From contig NC_089980.1 in NCBI RefSeq assembly GCF_036417845.1, positions 54,248,501-54,312,500 of the forward strand: 64,000 nt of DNA, given 5' to 3'. The translations under genes were made by a program, and so were the position numbers. Under the pieces are notes generated by a model. The model had not been told where the DNA came from and did no database searches. It saw only the letters and a list, made by a program, of their open reading frames with translations. Positions 1 through 12,682 of the stretch are shown one piece after another; the stretch's first letter is position 1, and each line of letters begins with the position of its first letter. Origin of the DNA: Apteryx mantelli (taxonomy: Eukaryota; Chordata; Aves; Apterygiformes; Apterygidae).

Positions 1-2018
1 GACTAGGTTTTCATCTCCAGGTTTGCAGGGCAAAGCCAGCCTCAGCAGAGCAGCTGAGGAGCAGCTGGGGCTGCCACAGGTACACAGGATACTGGAGAGG
101 AGCTGATGAGCGTTAGGGGGTGCCTGGTCTCCTCTATACCCTTGGGTCTGAGCGGTCTGCCCAGGCAAAGGGAACCTTAGTGGTGTGTTTTGGTGTCCAA
201 AGTTGTAATGCAGACCTGGGACCTCTGTGGTGCTGCTCCAGCCAGTTTAGCTGCTCTCAACTCTCGGCTGGCACACAGCCATGGACCTTGGATCCAGCCA
301 GTGGCAACGTCTCATTCTGCATTTGAGAGCATCCCTAAGGCAGCGATGCTGGTGCTGCTGAGTCCCGTTGCAGTGGGCTGGCCCCATGGCTCCAGCACAG
401 CAGCAAGCCCTTCCCTGCTTGCTGCATGGGCCCTGCAGGAAGACAGCTGTCCTCTCTACCTCCTGTCCTGAGGGCCGGCACGGTGCAGGGGGGAAACCTT
501 GGCCATCCCTGGCCCTCCTGCTTCTCCTGCTCCCAGGCAGATGGGCCAACTCTGCTGAGGTGGTGAGGTGTTTGTGCTGAAATGACCATTGCATCCAGCA
601 CATGAAGTGGTCTTGGGTAGGTGGCTCTTGCTCTCCCTCCTGTCCCTGCCAGGGGTTTCTGCCCTTCCTGGTGTTGTCTAATTGTGGTTGTAGAAAAGCA
701 AACTTACTCCAGGAGAGATTATTCATTCTTGTGCTTCTGACTCCTTTAATAGCCTGAAAATACTCAAACTGTCATGAAAATGGCTGTAGCTGGGACAGTT
801 ACACTCCAAGTCTTGGAATAAGCCTGCACCAAACACCTACATTTGGAGAGGCTGATCAGTCACTAGTAAGAAGAGGTTTTGCCCTCTTCCATCCTTAATC
901 AGCTCTCTGCTTTTCTTCCCCAACTTTGTAAGAGGAAATCCTGAATCAGGGAGGTGTAATGACCGGCTGGGCAATTTATATCTCCCAAGGCATACTTGTT
1001 TGCGTAACAGATAGTTCACACAATGCAAATGTCACTTCAGAGCAAGCAGCAGCAGAGCATTTCAGAAAGGAGAGGCACAGCTCTAGGACTGACATTTGCT
1101 GGGACAAATCCTTGGGATTGTATAAGGAAGGGCAGGCCAAAGGCTGTTTTAGCGTTGTTTTGTATTTGTTCCTCTTAATTACATAGCAATGTGAATTGGG
1201 GTGAAACACAGTGGCTCCTTACTGAAGGGTTCCTAATGCTGATTAGCAGTGACACTTGCCCTGTGAGCCCATATCAGTGCCCTGTGAGACCAAGGGATGG
1301 ATGCCTCTCTCCCGACTGCCTGAGCTTCTGCACACTGAGGGATACATTCATCCCATATGGTACTTTTAGTATGACTTGAAAAAAGAGGTCAAAACTGAAC
1401 AAAAATTATACCATTAAATTGGAATTCGAATTGGTCTTATGCCACCAAATACCTATTCACCTCTAGGTTTAGCTTTCCAGGTGTTCTCCAACCTGCAGTT
1501 CAGGATCCCCTTCTGTGCCATGGGGGCTATGCAAGAACTGAGACTCATTGTAATCGTAGTCTTTATTTTGCTTCACATTCTCACAAAGAGAAGTCAAAAG
1601 GTATACTGCAGAAGCACAAAAGATGAGATAATCTTTTGTACTTTCAGAGGGAGTGGAAGATGAAACAATTTGCAACAACAGGTTACTCACCAGGGTTTTC
1701 ATAACTGATCTGTGTGGATGTGTGCAAACACGTCCAAGTTGCTTTGCTCTGACTAGGCCTGGTTCAGAAATCATGGAGCCGTGGTAATGCTTTGCCAAAC
1801 TTAACTTGCCGTGCTGAGAAGTTAATATAGTTGTATGGCTTTTGAACCAAAGCTGGCGCATGGCCAACCAGCCTTGAGCACAGTCAGAGTGAGCTCAGGT
1901 CTGTCTGCACGCACCCATGCAGATGGGCCCATAAGGTCTGTTTAATATGACTGCAAGGGTATCATTTCTACATATTCCAGACCTTAATGAGCACAACATT
2001 TATGAACCAGGGCTTTCG
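1..2018. other. Intergenic, nothing recognised
   Basis: The first 660 bases are GC-richer and carry overlapping open frames on both strands up to 159 codons with no recognisable domain; the rest is mixed composition. No repeat, exon or RNA gene was identified. Confidence 0.6.
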
Positions 2019-2955
2019 TTTTGCTTTTAAACAGAAAGAAGTAGTGATGTATAGGATTTTTCAGGGAGTGTGAGCTGAAGGCAATGGAGGGGAAGGGGAC
2101 ACCTGATTTTTGAAGCACCTTAAACACCTGGGGTAAACTCCTTTTTAAGTATGGCTTATTGGATGACTGAGCTACCTAGCAGCAGACATAATCTTGTTGA
2201 AGTTTTAAATGCTCTGAACTTTTTAAAAATTAATTGTAAATGAGTTTCAGAATTGTTTTGTTTTCTTTCAGTGTCTTTTGCTTTTATTTCTCTATCTCAT
2301 GCCAAAGCTAAGGATTTTAATTGAAGTTTCAAACATTTCAAAATCAATCCCTTAAGTATTTGTAAAAACAATCTGGTTAGATAGAGACTGTTTATATACA
2401 CCCAGACAGCAATTCCAGCTTCCTATAGTCTAAATGTCATAAAAAAGAAATTCAAAGGAATAATTACTTTCCACATCATGTTAGGTTTAGTAAAGCAACC
2501 AAAGAACAAATTAGCATCAGCTTCCTAGTACTTTCTCCATTATTTAGCCATAAACTGTTTTGAAATCATGAGGTTCCTCCCAAAATATAAAAGTGTGATT
2601 AGGCTGTGAAATCTGAATCCAATCAAAGAAGATATTGTGGTTTATACATGCATCACTGTCATGAGGCCACCAATCAGATTTCCAACAAATGAAGGTTTAA
2701 AAAATGTTATCAATTTAATGTCAATTTTAAATCTAATCAGATTCAGTTCATTAGCATCCTAAATACACAGCTACTTCTTAAAGGCTCTCCTAATTGGGAA
2801 AATGAAGTTGATTTCAAAAGCTCCATCTTTTTTAATGAGAATGACCTTAAGGTTATTGTTTCATAATGACTTCTCCATTAAATATCCCAAAGCATTAATA
2901 AAACTGTAACATTGCTTTAGTCTGGATGCAGGTCCCTAAAAGCCTGTCATCTTAT
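2019..2955. promoter_or_regulatory. AT-rich, CpG-free block; candidate conserved noncoding element
   Basis: No CG dinucleotide occurs between the ones at 2017-2018 and 2956-2957. The block is AT-rich and contains many TAAT/ATTA cores, for example near 2747-2760 (CATTAGCATCCTAA), 2789-2795 (CTAATTG) and 2876-2900. No repeat family was recognised inside it. This composition is common in vertebrate conserved noncoding elements, but it is also compatible with ordinary AT-rich intergenic DNA. Confidence 0.25.
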
Positions 2956-3289
2956 CGTGCAAGTAGTGTTAATACTGCGGAGACTGACACTGAGCTGCAA
3001 AGATCACAGGATCCCTTAGGCTCACGATGCTGCTGTCTGCATGAGAGTTCTGAAATTCAGAGTAATTTGAAAGGTTGGGCAGCCTGATTTTGAAGTATTT
3101 CAGTGATTGTTTTTCACCCAGATGAGGAATCTGAGTTTTTATCGCAAAGACTCTCCCAAACCTAACTTGTTTCAAGGTAGGGCCCCATCCTTGCTGTCAG
3201 TTGTTCTTGTGGTTACTCAAAATTCTGGCTCAACACTTAGGCTGAACTGTGGTTTCTAATGCTCATGAGGTAAAAGACACTGGTGAATG
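2956..3289. other. Intergenic, nothing recognised
   Basis: Short spacer between the CpG-free block and the inverted CR1 fragment. Confidence 0.6.
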
Positions 3290-3990
3290 TATGAAGAGTC
3301 CTAATGCATCAGACCAGTGGTCCATTATTTTTGCCTGGGATGCTGGCCAGTACTGGAATCAACATTTAACAAATCTCTCTAAAATGCTATGGTGTGTTCA
3401 TAGAAGACATCCTCACGGTGAGCAATTGTCTTCCGCCATGAAGAACAATGGCCTCATTCCCTTGATACATTTTATTCCATCTAATGCAATCAAAATTCAT
3501 CCATATATATATTAACATTCTTGTCTGAATTCTGCTAAAGTCTTGGACACACAGTGGGGCCTTGATGTAGCAAGTACTTATAGTAAGTATCTCCCAGGGA
3601 TTCCAGTAATTCACTCAGTTTATTTGCAGACGATCTTTCATGTTCTTTTGGTCTTGATTTATGTGAAAAGGGCAAGCAAGTATGGCAATAGTTCTGAACT
3701 ATTCATTTTTTTTATTACCTCTATCGTGTCCCCTTTTCATCTCTTAAAACTGAAGGTTCTTGCTCTTTCACGCTTCCCCTCAAATTCATGTCTTGCCAAG
3801 GCTCCTGTACTTTGGGTGATCTGAAAGGTTTTTCTGAGATACTGAGCAGAACAGGATGTTCACAGTGAGTGCTTATGTTCTCGTAACAGTAAAATATTGT
3901 CAGTATTGTACTATGGCAACCCAGTATTTTATTTATTAACCAAACTGCAGTTGAGGACTGATCAAAGATGCTGTTCCTATGAGTACTGGA
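3290..3990 (-). mobile_element. Ancient CR1 3' fragment, inverted
   Basis: Read on the plus strand, GCATCAGACCAGTGGTCCAT (3307-3326) followed by a GCCAGTACTGG segment matches the reverse complement of the 3' end of old reptile/bird CR1 families. Near 3719-3760, CCTCTATCGTGTCCCCTTTT followed by CATCTCTTAAAACTGAA matches the inverted ORF2 C-terminal part, and 3806-3880 keeps weak similarity. No intact frame remains. The inner boundary near 3990 is a guess. Confidence 0.6.
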
Positions 3991-5605
3991 CTAGATTTTT
4001 CAACCTCTCCTTCCTCCCACTTTAATTAGATTTTAGCAGAGCTAGTTGTGATTCTGCCATGTAGCTGGTATTAAATGAATACTTTATCCAGCGTATTAAA
4101 AGAATTGAATGAATTGTATATCCACACAGTATCAGTAAAATCCTTTACACAAAAGGATTCCAACAAATTTCTGTCAATGTCATGTCTTTCAAAGGCTGGA
4201 CTTGCCTATGTTTCTAAGACTTGTCTGACAATGGTTAGCAAATTCTAAGTATTGCATTGTATATACATATGTCTATACCTCCTTCAGGTAGTTATTATGA
4301 GCTTTATAGGTCATAACAGCCATCTTACATTTGAGATCAAGCATGAGATTTCACAGTAATAGCAGGTCTCCATTGTCTTTTTCTGGGTTAAGACAGGATT
4401 TGATCCTGGGTGTTGAAACAGGACAAGAGAATAGCAGAATAGCAAGCTTTAAGAAGGTCTGTTGTTAACTACAGAGGGTGCTTGGAGCTGCCTAAAAACT
4501 GTATGACTCATTTGCAGAGGGTTCCTGAGTATATACTGGAGAACAGAATTTGACGCTGTGTATATAGACAACCTCCATTAGCATGGAAGAAGAGCAAACT
4601 GGCACCAATACAGAGCAAACAGCTCCTAGAAAAGCTGCTCCAGGATTTCTTAAAAGTCTTGTCAGCAGAAGGCAGGTCCTCCATTCAATATCACAAAAAA
4701 AATCATGCTTTTGTGGGTTGCTATAGCAGCTGAGCTCCCCATAGGCACCATGAACAAGAGTTAAGGGTTGACAATATACTTAACTGGTCTTTGAAACTTA
4801 AGTTTAGGCAGCTACTGCCTTGCAGGGAAGACACACAGTCTGCTGACACACGGTCAGCACCCCTGGAAAAGTGCCATTTTCTCTGTGATGATGTCTGCTG
4901 TGCTTCCAGGAGGTTCCTAGGAAACCACTAGAGAGCTACTGACCTCTGAGTTTTGCTGTGCTAGGAGACAGCAGACGCACATGAAGATGGCGCAGTGCTT
5001 CTCTCAGATCTTCTCAACTGTATTGTCACTACTTGGGCATTGAGGATGCACTCTATTGTTGCTGATGTAATGGGGAAAAATCTCTCAGTACCAAGTTTTT
5101 GGTCTTCTTTCTTTCAGTGATTTGGGTCTCTGTGCATTTTTCCCAGTCCACCTGGAAAGAGGACATATTTCTCATTTTCCTCTTTCAGAAAAATTGTTAA
5201 AAACAGGAATGCGTCTGACCACTGTGGTTGGTAAAGGAGGCTGTGTGAGACTCTCATGTTCCCCAAGGGACATTCTCTTCCATTCAGAGAGGGACTTGTG
5301 AAGAGCACCCAGACAGAGAGGTACCAACATCTCTCTCCCTTCATACATAAGGTTCTTCCTTTTAACGTATGTTACTTTACCTATTATGCTAAAAAGTCTG
5401 TTTCATTATTCACCACCTAAAGAACTACACAAACTGCCTTAGATGGGGAAAGGAATTCAGAGTGAATATGAAATCCATAATTGTAATGGATTTCCCCCCC
5501 TCATTTACCGCTTCTTATCAAGAAGAGCAAATACTCTAAGGGAACAAAGAGTCTGAGGGACTTGCATACTATAGGGATGGTATTATAAAAAAATATGAAC
5601 AGTAG
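3991..5605. other. Intergenic spacer between two inverted CR1 remnants
   Basis: No repeat, exon-like frame or RNA gene recognised. The segment 4340-4420 has faint SINE-like wording but not enough for a call. Confidence 0.6.
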
Positions 5606-5990
5606 TACTGGGTCAGATCAGATGTCCATGTCTCCAGTGTGGCCAACAGGCTCCATAAACATTGTTAAGAGGATGACATGCATATGTGTTTCATTCCCCC
5701 TACCATTCTCCTAGCCTCCAGCTATTCTCAGTTCAGGAGATTACTGGGTTTGATTCCTGGCACCTTCCTGAGCTGTTCATCTCACAAGCACCCACGAATG
5801 ATGGAACAGGGTTCCCTATATATTCTATATATTCATGTTCTCCAGCAGTTCTTCCTTACTAATTTTTTGCTTGTCTTAAGTTATTTTCAAAAGTATTGTT
5901 TAAAGTTAGGTGTTTACTTATGTCTATTGATAATTTCATATTCTGATCCATTTTTGTTCTGGTTCCATAACGTCTACACCTTAATATTTT
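5606..5990 (-). mobile_element. Ancient CR1 3' fragment, inverted
   Basis: The plus strand begins TACTGGGTCAGATCAGATGT and continues into CCAGTGTGGCCAACAGGC, the reverse complement of the old CR1 3' end (the block that in many reptile copies reads as actgggtcagaccaaaggtcc). Downstream similarity is weaker but keeps the order expected of the inverted 3' UTR. Same orientation as the fragment at 3290, but each has its own 3' end, so these are two insertions and not one broken copy. Confidence 0.6.
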
Positions 5991-8749
5991 ATAAATGTAC
6001 TTGTTAGCTATATGTACACATATATTTATGCATATAAATAGATATATAATGAAATAACTAATAAAGAAAGTGCCATTAAATAAAATTGCTTGAGCAGCCT
6101 ATTACTGAGTTAAAAGAATTTAGATCATCAAAACCAAATAATATTCAATTCAAGACTGAAACTAAACAGAGCCAAAGATGTCAAAGCTTGAAATCTTAGC
6201 CTGAACATACATGTCTCTGAGAATAGGCAGCTGGGGGGACTTAGAGAATGCCAACTTATATTATTGCTATTTGTATAATGCAATATTGAATGCATTTACA
6301 TTACAGATGATCACTATTGTTATAGAGTACAAGTAATCATGTTAAGTTCAATAATGTCTAGCAGCAAAGTACTGAATAAGGGAGAATTTTAATTTCCTTA
6401 GGAGGATGAATCCATTGATTTTTCCAGGTTTGCTTGTCACTATCAAGAAATCAAAGTTTTACAACACTCTTTGCATATCCTTTTTCCTACATTGATTTGC
6501 TCTTTTCTGTAAGCCAGGAAGACTTGAAACAATTTAAAAATTATTTCCACATTCCCATTAGTGAATAAAAAATGAAATTTGGGGATTAAGTATACAGATA
6601 TGAGCCAAAGAAATGAGGCACATCCCGTTTTATAAGGTAGGTACTTCAGTTCAAAGTGTCTCCTTCCTGAGTGGATTCAACAAGTTCTCAAAGTAATGGA
6701 GCATTCACGCTCAAAGACTCTTCTCTGAGGAATGCTGTGTCTGTAAGCATACTTGATGGCTTTTGGAATAAATGTAATTTCAATGAGCAAAGTTTCAGTA
6801 AAGTGATCTGGCAGAAAAGGATTGTGATAGGTTTGCACATGAATTGGCCAAAAATGTCATCAAGAGATAAAACTAGAATATTATCCATGGGTACATACAT
6901 ACTAATGCGTACAGTAATATCACAAAAATCTTTTTGTAATGGTATAAAATACCTACGAATTAAATGCAGTGCCCCTTTCCAGAAGCTATGCTTAGGGAAA
7001 TGAATGCAATTAGAATATGTATTTAAAATGTTATATTCTTTCCGGACAATGAAATCACATTTTTCTACACAATGAATAAAATAGGATACTGAGACAAACA
7101 ATAGCAAGTCAAAATTTTGTGGCATATCAGGTCACTGATTAAATTCTAATCTGAAAGCTCTTGGATCCACAATAAATGAAAACATTTTCAACCCTTGGAG
7201 GACAAATGGCAACCTCACATTAAAAAAGAAGAGCAGGTAAAACAATAGTTGAAGAGATCAGCTGAGGAAGTCTTGCTAGAACTAAAGAAAGAATAGCTCA
7301 TTTATAATGCATGCAGCCCCCATGGCCTTCATTAAAATATAAGTATACTATCTTGGATCCTGTCTTACCTCACCCCAGCATCTAAAGGTTTTAGTTTTGG
7401 AAAATGTCCAAATGAAGGTGAAAACAATATGTAAGAGTGAAAGGGAATGTGATAATGGCTTTGAGGTTGTAACTTGTTCTGCCTACAGGATGTGTAAAGG
7501 GAATCCAGTTGGAATATACAAGCACCTGTGACAGAAGTCAGCACTAAAATGCTCTGAAAGTTGCATTAGGTGCCGTTGCAGCAAACCCCACAGTGCATGT
7601 GTGTGCAGTTAGCAATGAAGGTGACCGAGGATGGAGGAATGTGCTGTGACAGGAAAACAATACCAGGGAAAAGAGAGAGTCTTCAGCCAGAGTCCCTGTT
7701 CAGGGATGTGCAACAGGGATGTGTGTTAAAAAGCAATTGCTGGCTGTTACAAGTGTCCCTACAGAACTGTTTTGGGGTGAAAAGCGATGGGTAACATTTG
7801 GCTAGATGGTCAGCTCTACTCACTGACTGATCATTGCAAGGTGGAGGGTAGGGAAAAGACAAAGTGAAAATGTGAAAGTTCGTTGTTTTGAGCCAAATCT
7901 GCAAATCCTCATTCAGACAAAGCCAGAGGAAGTCAAAACTGAACCTGTGTAAGAACCAAGGCAGAATGTAAGGGCTCAGGGCCTGACCCAAAGCTGACAG
8001 GAGCCTGTGAGTTAAGGATGGGATGTGCTGTTGTAAGCCACAATTAGGATGTTACCATGTCCACTAGGGCTGCAGATACTTTGTGCATCAGACTGGAAGA
8101 AATATCTTAGCTCATCACTTCTCATCCCCTTTCTATCATAGTCATCCATGAAATATAATCCTTTTTGTTAGAGAATCAAAGTAGTTTTTAAATTGCTGTG
8201 GTAACTTCGTTTTTATACACAACATGAAATCTGCTGAGCTTTGCTTAGAGGCAATGAGTATAAAGAAGGCTACTTTGGAGATTGGCTGGATTAAAGAAGA
8301 CACTAGATGGAACCATCCCTATGGAAACATATGGATGGCAGAAAGTGATCTGATGTTTAGGAGACACATTTCTGTCAGAACTCTCAAGATATTAAAGGAA
8401 AGATCTCAGTGCAAAAGAGACTTTGGTAATGGAGAAAACAAAAAGATACAGGCTGCAGTTAAGGAAGAAGGTTTTCAACTGGCTTTTGACAATAATTTTT
8501 CGTTTTCCGATTGACTAGGGCATGGAATTTTCTGGGAATTTATATTCATGAATACATACATGAGAAAGGACATCAGACTGGGTGGGAGTTAGATTATTTC
8601 TTATACTGATAGGCTGAAACCAATGCAACTAGAAATATAATCACCTCAGAAATCATATAAGAGATCTCATAAAAGATGTTGTTAAGTTTCTAATAAAAAA
8701 CAAACATTAAAATCAATTGCTAAACTGCAGGCCTGAAAAGCACTGAATT
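5991..8749. other. AT-rich intergenic DNA
   Basis: Begins with a TA-rich patch (about 6005-6060). Overlapping frames of 110 and 145 codons on opposite strands at 6671-7125 and a 96-codon frame at 8224-8514 show no domain. The end of this stretch (8530-8749) could be further decayed CR1 belonging to the element at 8750. Confidence 0.6.
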
Positions 8750-9700
8750 TAAAATTGAAATTTGTGGGGTAGCTGGAGAAGTAACAGACTGATGAGCCTT
8801 CAGTGGGAGGTGTGCTATTTTAAGGAACAGTTATAAAACCACCTAGATGAAAATTAGATGATTACAGAAATGGTACTGATTTATGCCGAAGGAAAACCTT
8901 GCCTCCAACTATGAGGATTCATTAAAGAGTCAAAAATTAGTTGGTAAAGAAACACTGGCAGGTATAATTATTCAAATTTTTGTTAAACTCCCTCAAAGAG
9001 GCTATTAAAGAAAACCAGGCACCTAGAAGGTGAAAGGTAGTGTTCTGCTGTCAGTGGAGACTGTCTGAGAGACAGCAAATACAAAGGATAGAGAGCCAGC
9101 TTTCATGTAGAAGTGAGGTTAATAGTGAAATGTTTGCTATGTATCTGCTGGGACTGAGGCTGTTTATTAATAATTTGCTGATGGGGCAAAGTAACAAAAT
9201 TTGCAGACGATGCTAAGTGGTTTAGATTAGTCAGGGATTAAGACATGCAGACATGACAAAACTAAGCAACTGGCCAATGTGCTATGAGATGGACTCTTGT
9301 TTTGGTTTTCTTTTTTTACTAGAAACAAGAGCAAAGTCATAAACATTAAAAGAAATGATAAAATTCCTTGAAGCACAGGACTGTATTCTAAATGAACTGG
9401 TAACATTTTCAGGACAAGATTTGCATGTTATTACAGATGGCACAGAAGAAAGAACTGCTTAATGCCACTGAAAGCAAAAGGGTTTTGGTGGTATTAGAAA
9501 GGGGCAGCAAGAATGGGGTAGAATACTGTAAGGCTATCATATGTCAATCCTTATCAACTCCTCACTTTTAATAATGTTTACAGTTGTAGTCAGCCAACCT
9601 TCATCAAAAGGTAGCCAGGAAAGAAAATCAGTTCTATCTAATCTTTCCAGATACAAAGAAATAAGAAAGATCAATGAAGACATTAATAAGAGAGAACAGA
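8750..9700 (+). mobile_element. Ancient degenerate CR1/L3-type LINE, reverse-transcriptase region
   Basis: Decayed CR1-clade sequence read in several frames. Recognisable stretches in the expected order: SNRLMSL near 8776, a GAACAGTTATAAAACCA segment at about 8826, GGCTATTAAAGAAA near 9000, then FINNLLMG near 9161 followed by KFADDAK at 9197-9217, the FADD catalytic motif of the reverse transcriptase. Frameshifts and stops interrupt it throughout. The 3' limit is uncertain, since similarity fades after about 9600. It is much older than the copy at 20905. Confidence 0.7.
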
Positions 9701-11759
9701 AGCATGAGAAATAAAGGAATGCTAATCAGTCATTTTTAATATGGCTTTTCCTGACAAGAAAGAGAGGAATCTGGTAATATTTAAAGGTAACACATTTGAA
9801 ATAGAAAAATAGTTATTCATGCACAATATGTAACGAGCTTGCAGAATTTATCGCTAGGAAATATTGTTAAAGCAAATAACTCAGAAAGACTGTCTGTCTG
9901 AATAGTAAGATTACCGTCAGTACTCAGAATATGTGGATAAAAATTTGGAAGGAACAGTATTTTCACAACAGTGCTGACTCTGGGACATGAACTAACCACC
10001 AAACTAGCCCCTGCCTGGGGTGAGGAAAATTATTTCCTTTATAAGGCTTTTTCATAACCTCGTGCAGTACATAGTTACGGCTACAGGCAGCAACACATTT
10101 TGTCATAAGCCTTTATTGTACTTTTTCTTTCTCCAGTAAAAGGATCAGGGGTCCATGGTGTTCTCCATCCATGGAGATCTGTATTTTTTATTTAATTATT
10201 TAGGAAACAATGGAAGACAGTAATTGACCCTCAACAATATGCAAAAGCTCTGCAGTAAATGCGCCATCTGAATGGCAATCAAGCTATCATCCACCTTCCT
10301 GGCAGAGGTAATTTTGCAAAGGCTGGATGGTGCTTAAGACGGACACATTATTTATACTATTATTAGTATCAGTAACTTGAAATTAAACCTGAAGGAAAAT
10401 ACAGATAGAGAAGTATTAAAGAGAAATAGAAGAGTGTACATATTCTCAAGACACAGAATGAATACAAATGTCAACAGGATGAAGAGGAGACCTCTGGAAA
10501 ATAAGTGATTCCTTGCATTAAGAGATTATCTGAAATTCCCACTGACAATCCAGTAAATTGTCCCTTTCTCCTTCCTTTCTCTTCTCTCTTCTTCTTCCCT
10601 GTTGCCTGGTGTTTTATGTGCACATTGAGATGACTGTATTTATGTATATGTTGCTTACAAAACAAATGCCATTGTTGTCACCCTCAAAAATATTTATTGG
10701 TCCATTATTTCTGTTTAAACATATTGTTGACTTACACAAACTGAATCTAAACTCCCATTTGCCTTAAGATAAGAGACTTACCTTAAGGATATGCTTATAT
10801 TAATATGTATGGAGAAATTTTAAATTGAAGTTTCACTCATCACTTTTGTACAGACTGCGTTACATTTCACAGATGTCTTTGGAGACATTGAGAGGAACAC
10901 TGAGAGGAATATAGTATGACTCCAGGTATTTCTATTAGGTTTATTGTTGTGGGCCCCAATAGTTCTGATCTGAGACTCATTTTTCACCCCTTTCGGTGGA
11001 GGAACCAGTGTTTCCCTGCAGGAGCAGCTTGGAAGCTCCTGGGAGAGGCTGTGGCCACCGTTGTCCAGCTTACCAACCTCCACGTTGGCCTCTGTGCGAG
11101 CCTCCCGGGACAGAAAGCACACCTGGCATGGTGTGGGCAGTTTCTTCAAAACACAATCCAGGCTGTTTTGCCCGAGAGCAAAGTGTTCTTGAAAGAAGAT
11201 TCAAAATTGTGTGTGCATGTTGCCCCATCTATCTGTGGCACTTCTCTAGCCCCTGCACATGGAGGACTTGGCTCCCTCTCCCTCCCCAGCCATGGCCAGC
11301 ATCCCCTGGTGCTATTTCCAAAGGGGAAACCTTGTGTGAGATTCATGGCTTTGCTGTCTAGATTCACAGCTTTGGCAGAACAGAGATGTCCAAACCGATC
11401 TGAGGAGTTGCCCCTCTGGAAGTGTACTGCCTACCCTGTTTATTTATCTAAGTCATATTTTACTTCTTTTGCCTGGTTTCGGGAAGTCAGCCCATCTAGC
11501 TGGAAGACTGGACACTCAGGCTGACTAATGTCCTACCCTTGCCAGAGGAATATGGTGTATCCCTTTTTGCTCAGAAATGCCAAAGAAAATCTCAGGGCTC
11601 CACATGTCACAGTAGAGCCTGAGCTTCTTCATTTCTTGGTAAATTTGGTTTCTTTTCCTTTCCTCCCCTTTTCTCACCATTCATATCCTGTAGCTGCTTG
11701 GGCTGAACAGTGCTTGTTATCACAGAGGTTGTCAGGCAGCTCCAGAGCGTGAAAAATCA
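9701..11759. other. Intergenic; includes the longest non-repeat ORF outside DACT2
   Basis: 10916-11524 is open for 202 codons on the plus strand in a GC-richer patch, but other frames over the same bases are also open (121 codons plus, 109 and 73 minus) and the product has no recognisable domain. A pyrimidine-rich patch lies at 10560-10605. Confidence 0.6.
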
Positions 11760-11960
11760 ACTCGGCCCTTCCTGCTAATTAATGACTGCCTGCTGGTGCT
11801 GGCCCAGATGATCTGGGCTAGTTATCGCCTTGGTTTTCCCCAGCTGCCTCTCCAGGCTTGACCTCCCCCTCGGAGCGAGAGGTACCCTGGATGATCTATC
11901 TACAAGGCTAATCACAGCATGGGCTGGGAAATTACTAGCTGATTCAGCCCTGTTTGGAGT
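11760..11960. promoter_or_regulatory. Candidate regulatory element, motif cluster
   Basis: Within 200 bases lie CTAATTAA (11775-11782), a CAGCTG E-box (11841-11846), a TGACCT nuclear-receptor half-site (11859-11864) and GCTAATCA (near 11908). GC content is higher than in flanking DNA, and no repeat was recognised. Function is inferred. Confidence 0.2.
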
Positions 11961-12284
11961 GGAAAGCATGCTCATCAGCCTAACACCCCTTACTAGGATG
12001 ACAGGTGTCCTTTCCTCTGCCAGGAAAGCTTTGCATTTTTAAAGCAACTGACCCCAACTTATTTATAAATAACCACCTATTTCTATGGGTTTTTCTTCTC
12101 TGCCAGTCCAGACTAGCCTACCCTCCACCAAATGTAACAAGTGGCATCCTACCCTCTAACTGCTTCTTTTTAATGCCCTATGATGCCTCTGCAAAAACAA
12201 AGAGTAATCAGACATTCTTTGTCTTGGCCTGGCATCAGCAACTTTCATTTATAGATCTCCAAAGTGGAGCCTACAGAAGAAGAT

Positions 12285-12380
12285 GGGCCCTGTTATTTCC
12301 ATTTTGCAGGCAGAGACCCAGAGGCGAGGTGACTTTCCCAAGGTCATATAGCCTCCAGAGCAGAGCTGAGGGTACCAGCT
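12285..12380 (-). mobile_element. MIR-like SINE, inverted
   Basis: The plus strand reads TTATTTCCATTTTGCAGGCA, then GAGGCGAGGTGACTTTCCCA and AGGTCATATAGC, which is the reverse complement of the MIR core (normally ...CCATTTTACAGATGAGGAAACTGAGGC...GTGACTTGCCCAAGGTCACA). About 95 bases are recognisable. Confidence 0.7.
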
Positions 12381-12682
12381 AGATGTCTGAAGCTGCAAGT
12401 CAAGCTGAGCTGTCATGTGCCTGGATAGTTACCTGGGTCTGGGCAGGAGAGAGAGGTACAGGATGGACCTGGGACCTTGGGCTTTGGCCGTGTCACCCTT
12501 CCCATCCCTTAGCATTCAGAGAAGAAGCCCTATTGTGTGCCAGTTATAGTGTAGCAGGACCTCACCTAGTTCACTGAAATGGAAGGATTTCCATCTGGGA
12601 GTATATAAAGATTTTATTATCTTGCATTTTTTATTATGATTTTTAATTAATACAATGCAGTATCAGCATCATTTTAAGCTAA

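Noticed and set aside
247..726. 159-codon open frame on the minus strand
   Set aside because: Overlaps several frames on both strands, product is low in recognisable structure, best explained by local GC content.
4340..4430. Possible additional SINE fragment
   Set aside because: Only scattered words resemble MIR, without the expected order of blocks.
6671..7125. Opposing 110- and 145-codon frames
   Set aside because: Both sit in AT-rich unique DNA with no domain similarity; overlap on opposite strands points to chance.
10916..11524. 202-codon open frame on the plus strand
   Set aside because: No recognisable domain, other frames on both strands are open over the same GC-richer bases, and no splice or promoter signals support it.
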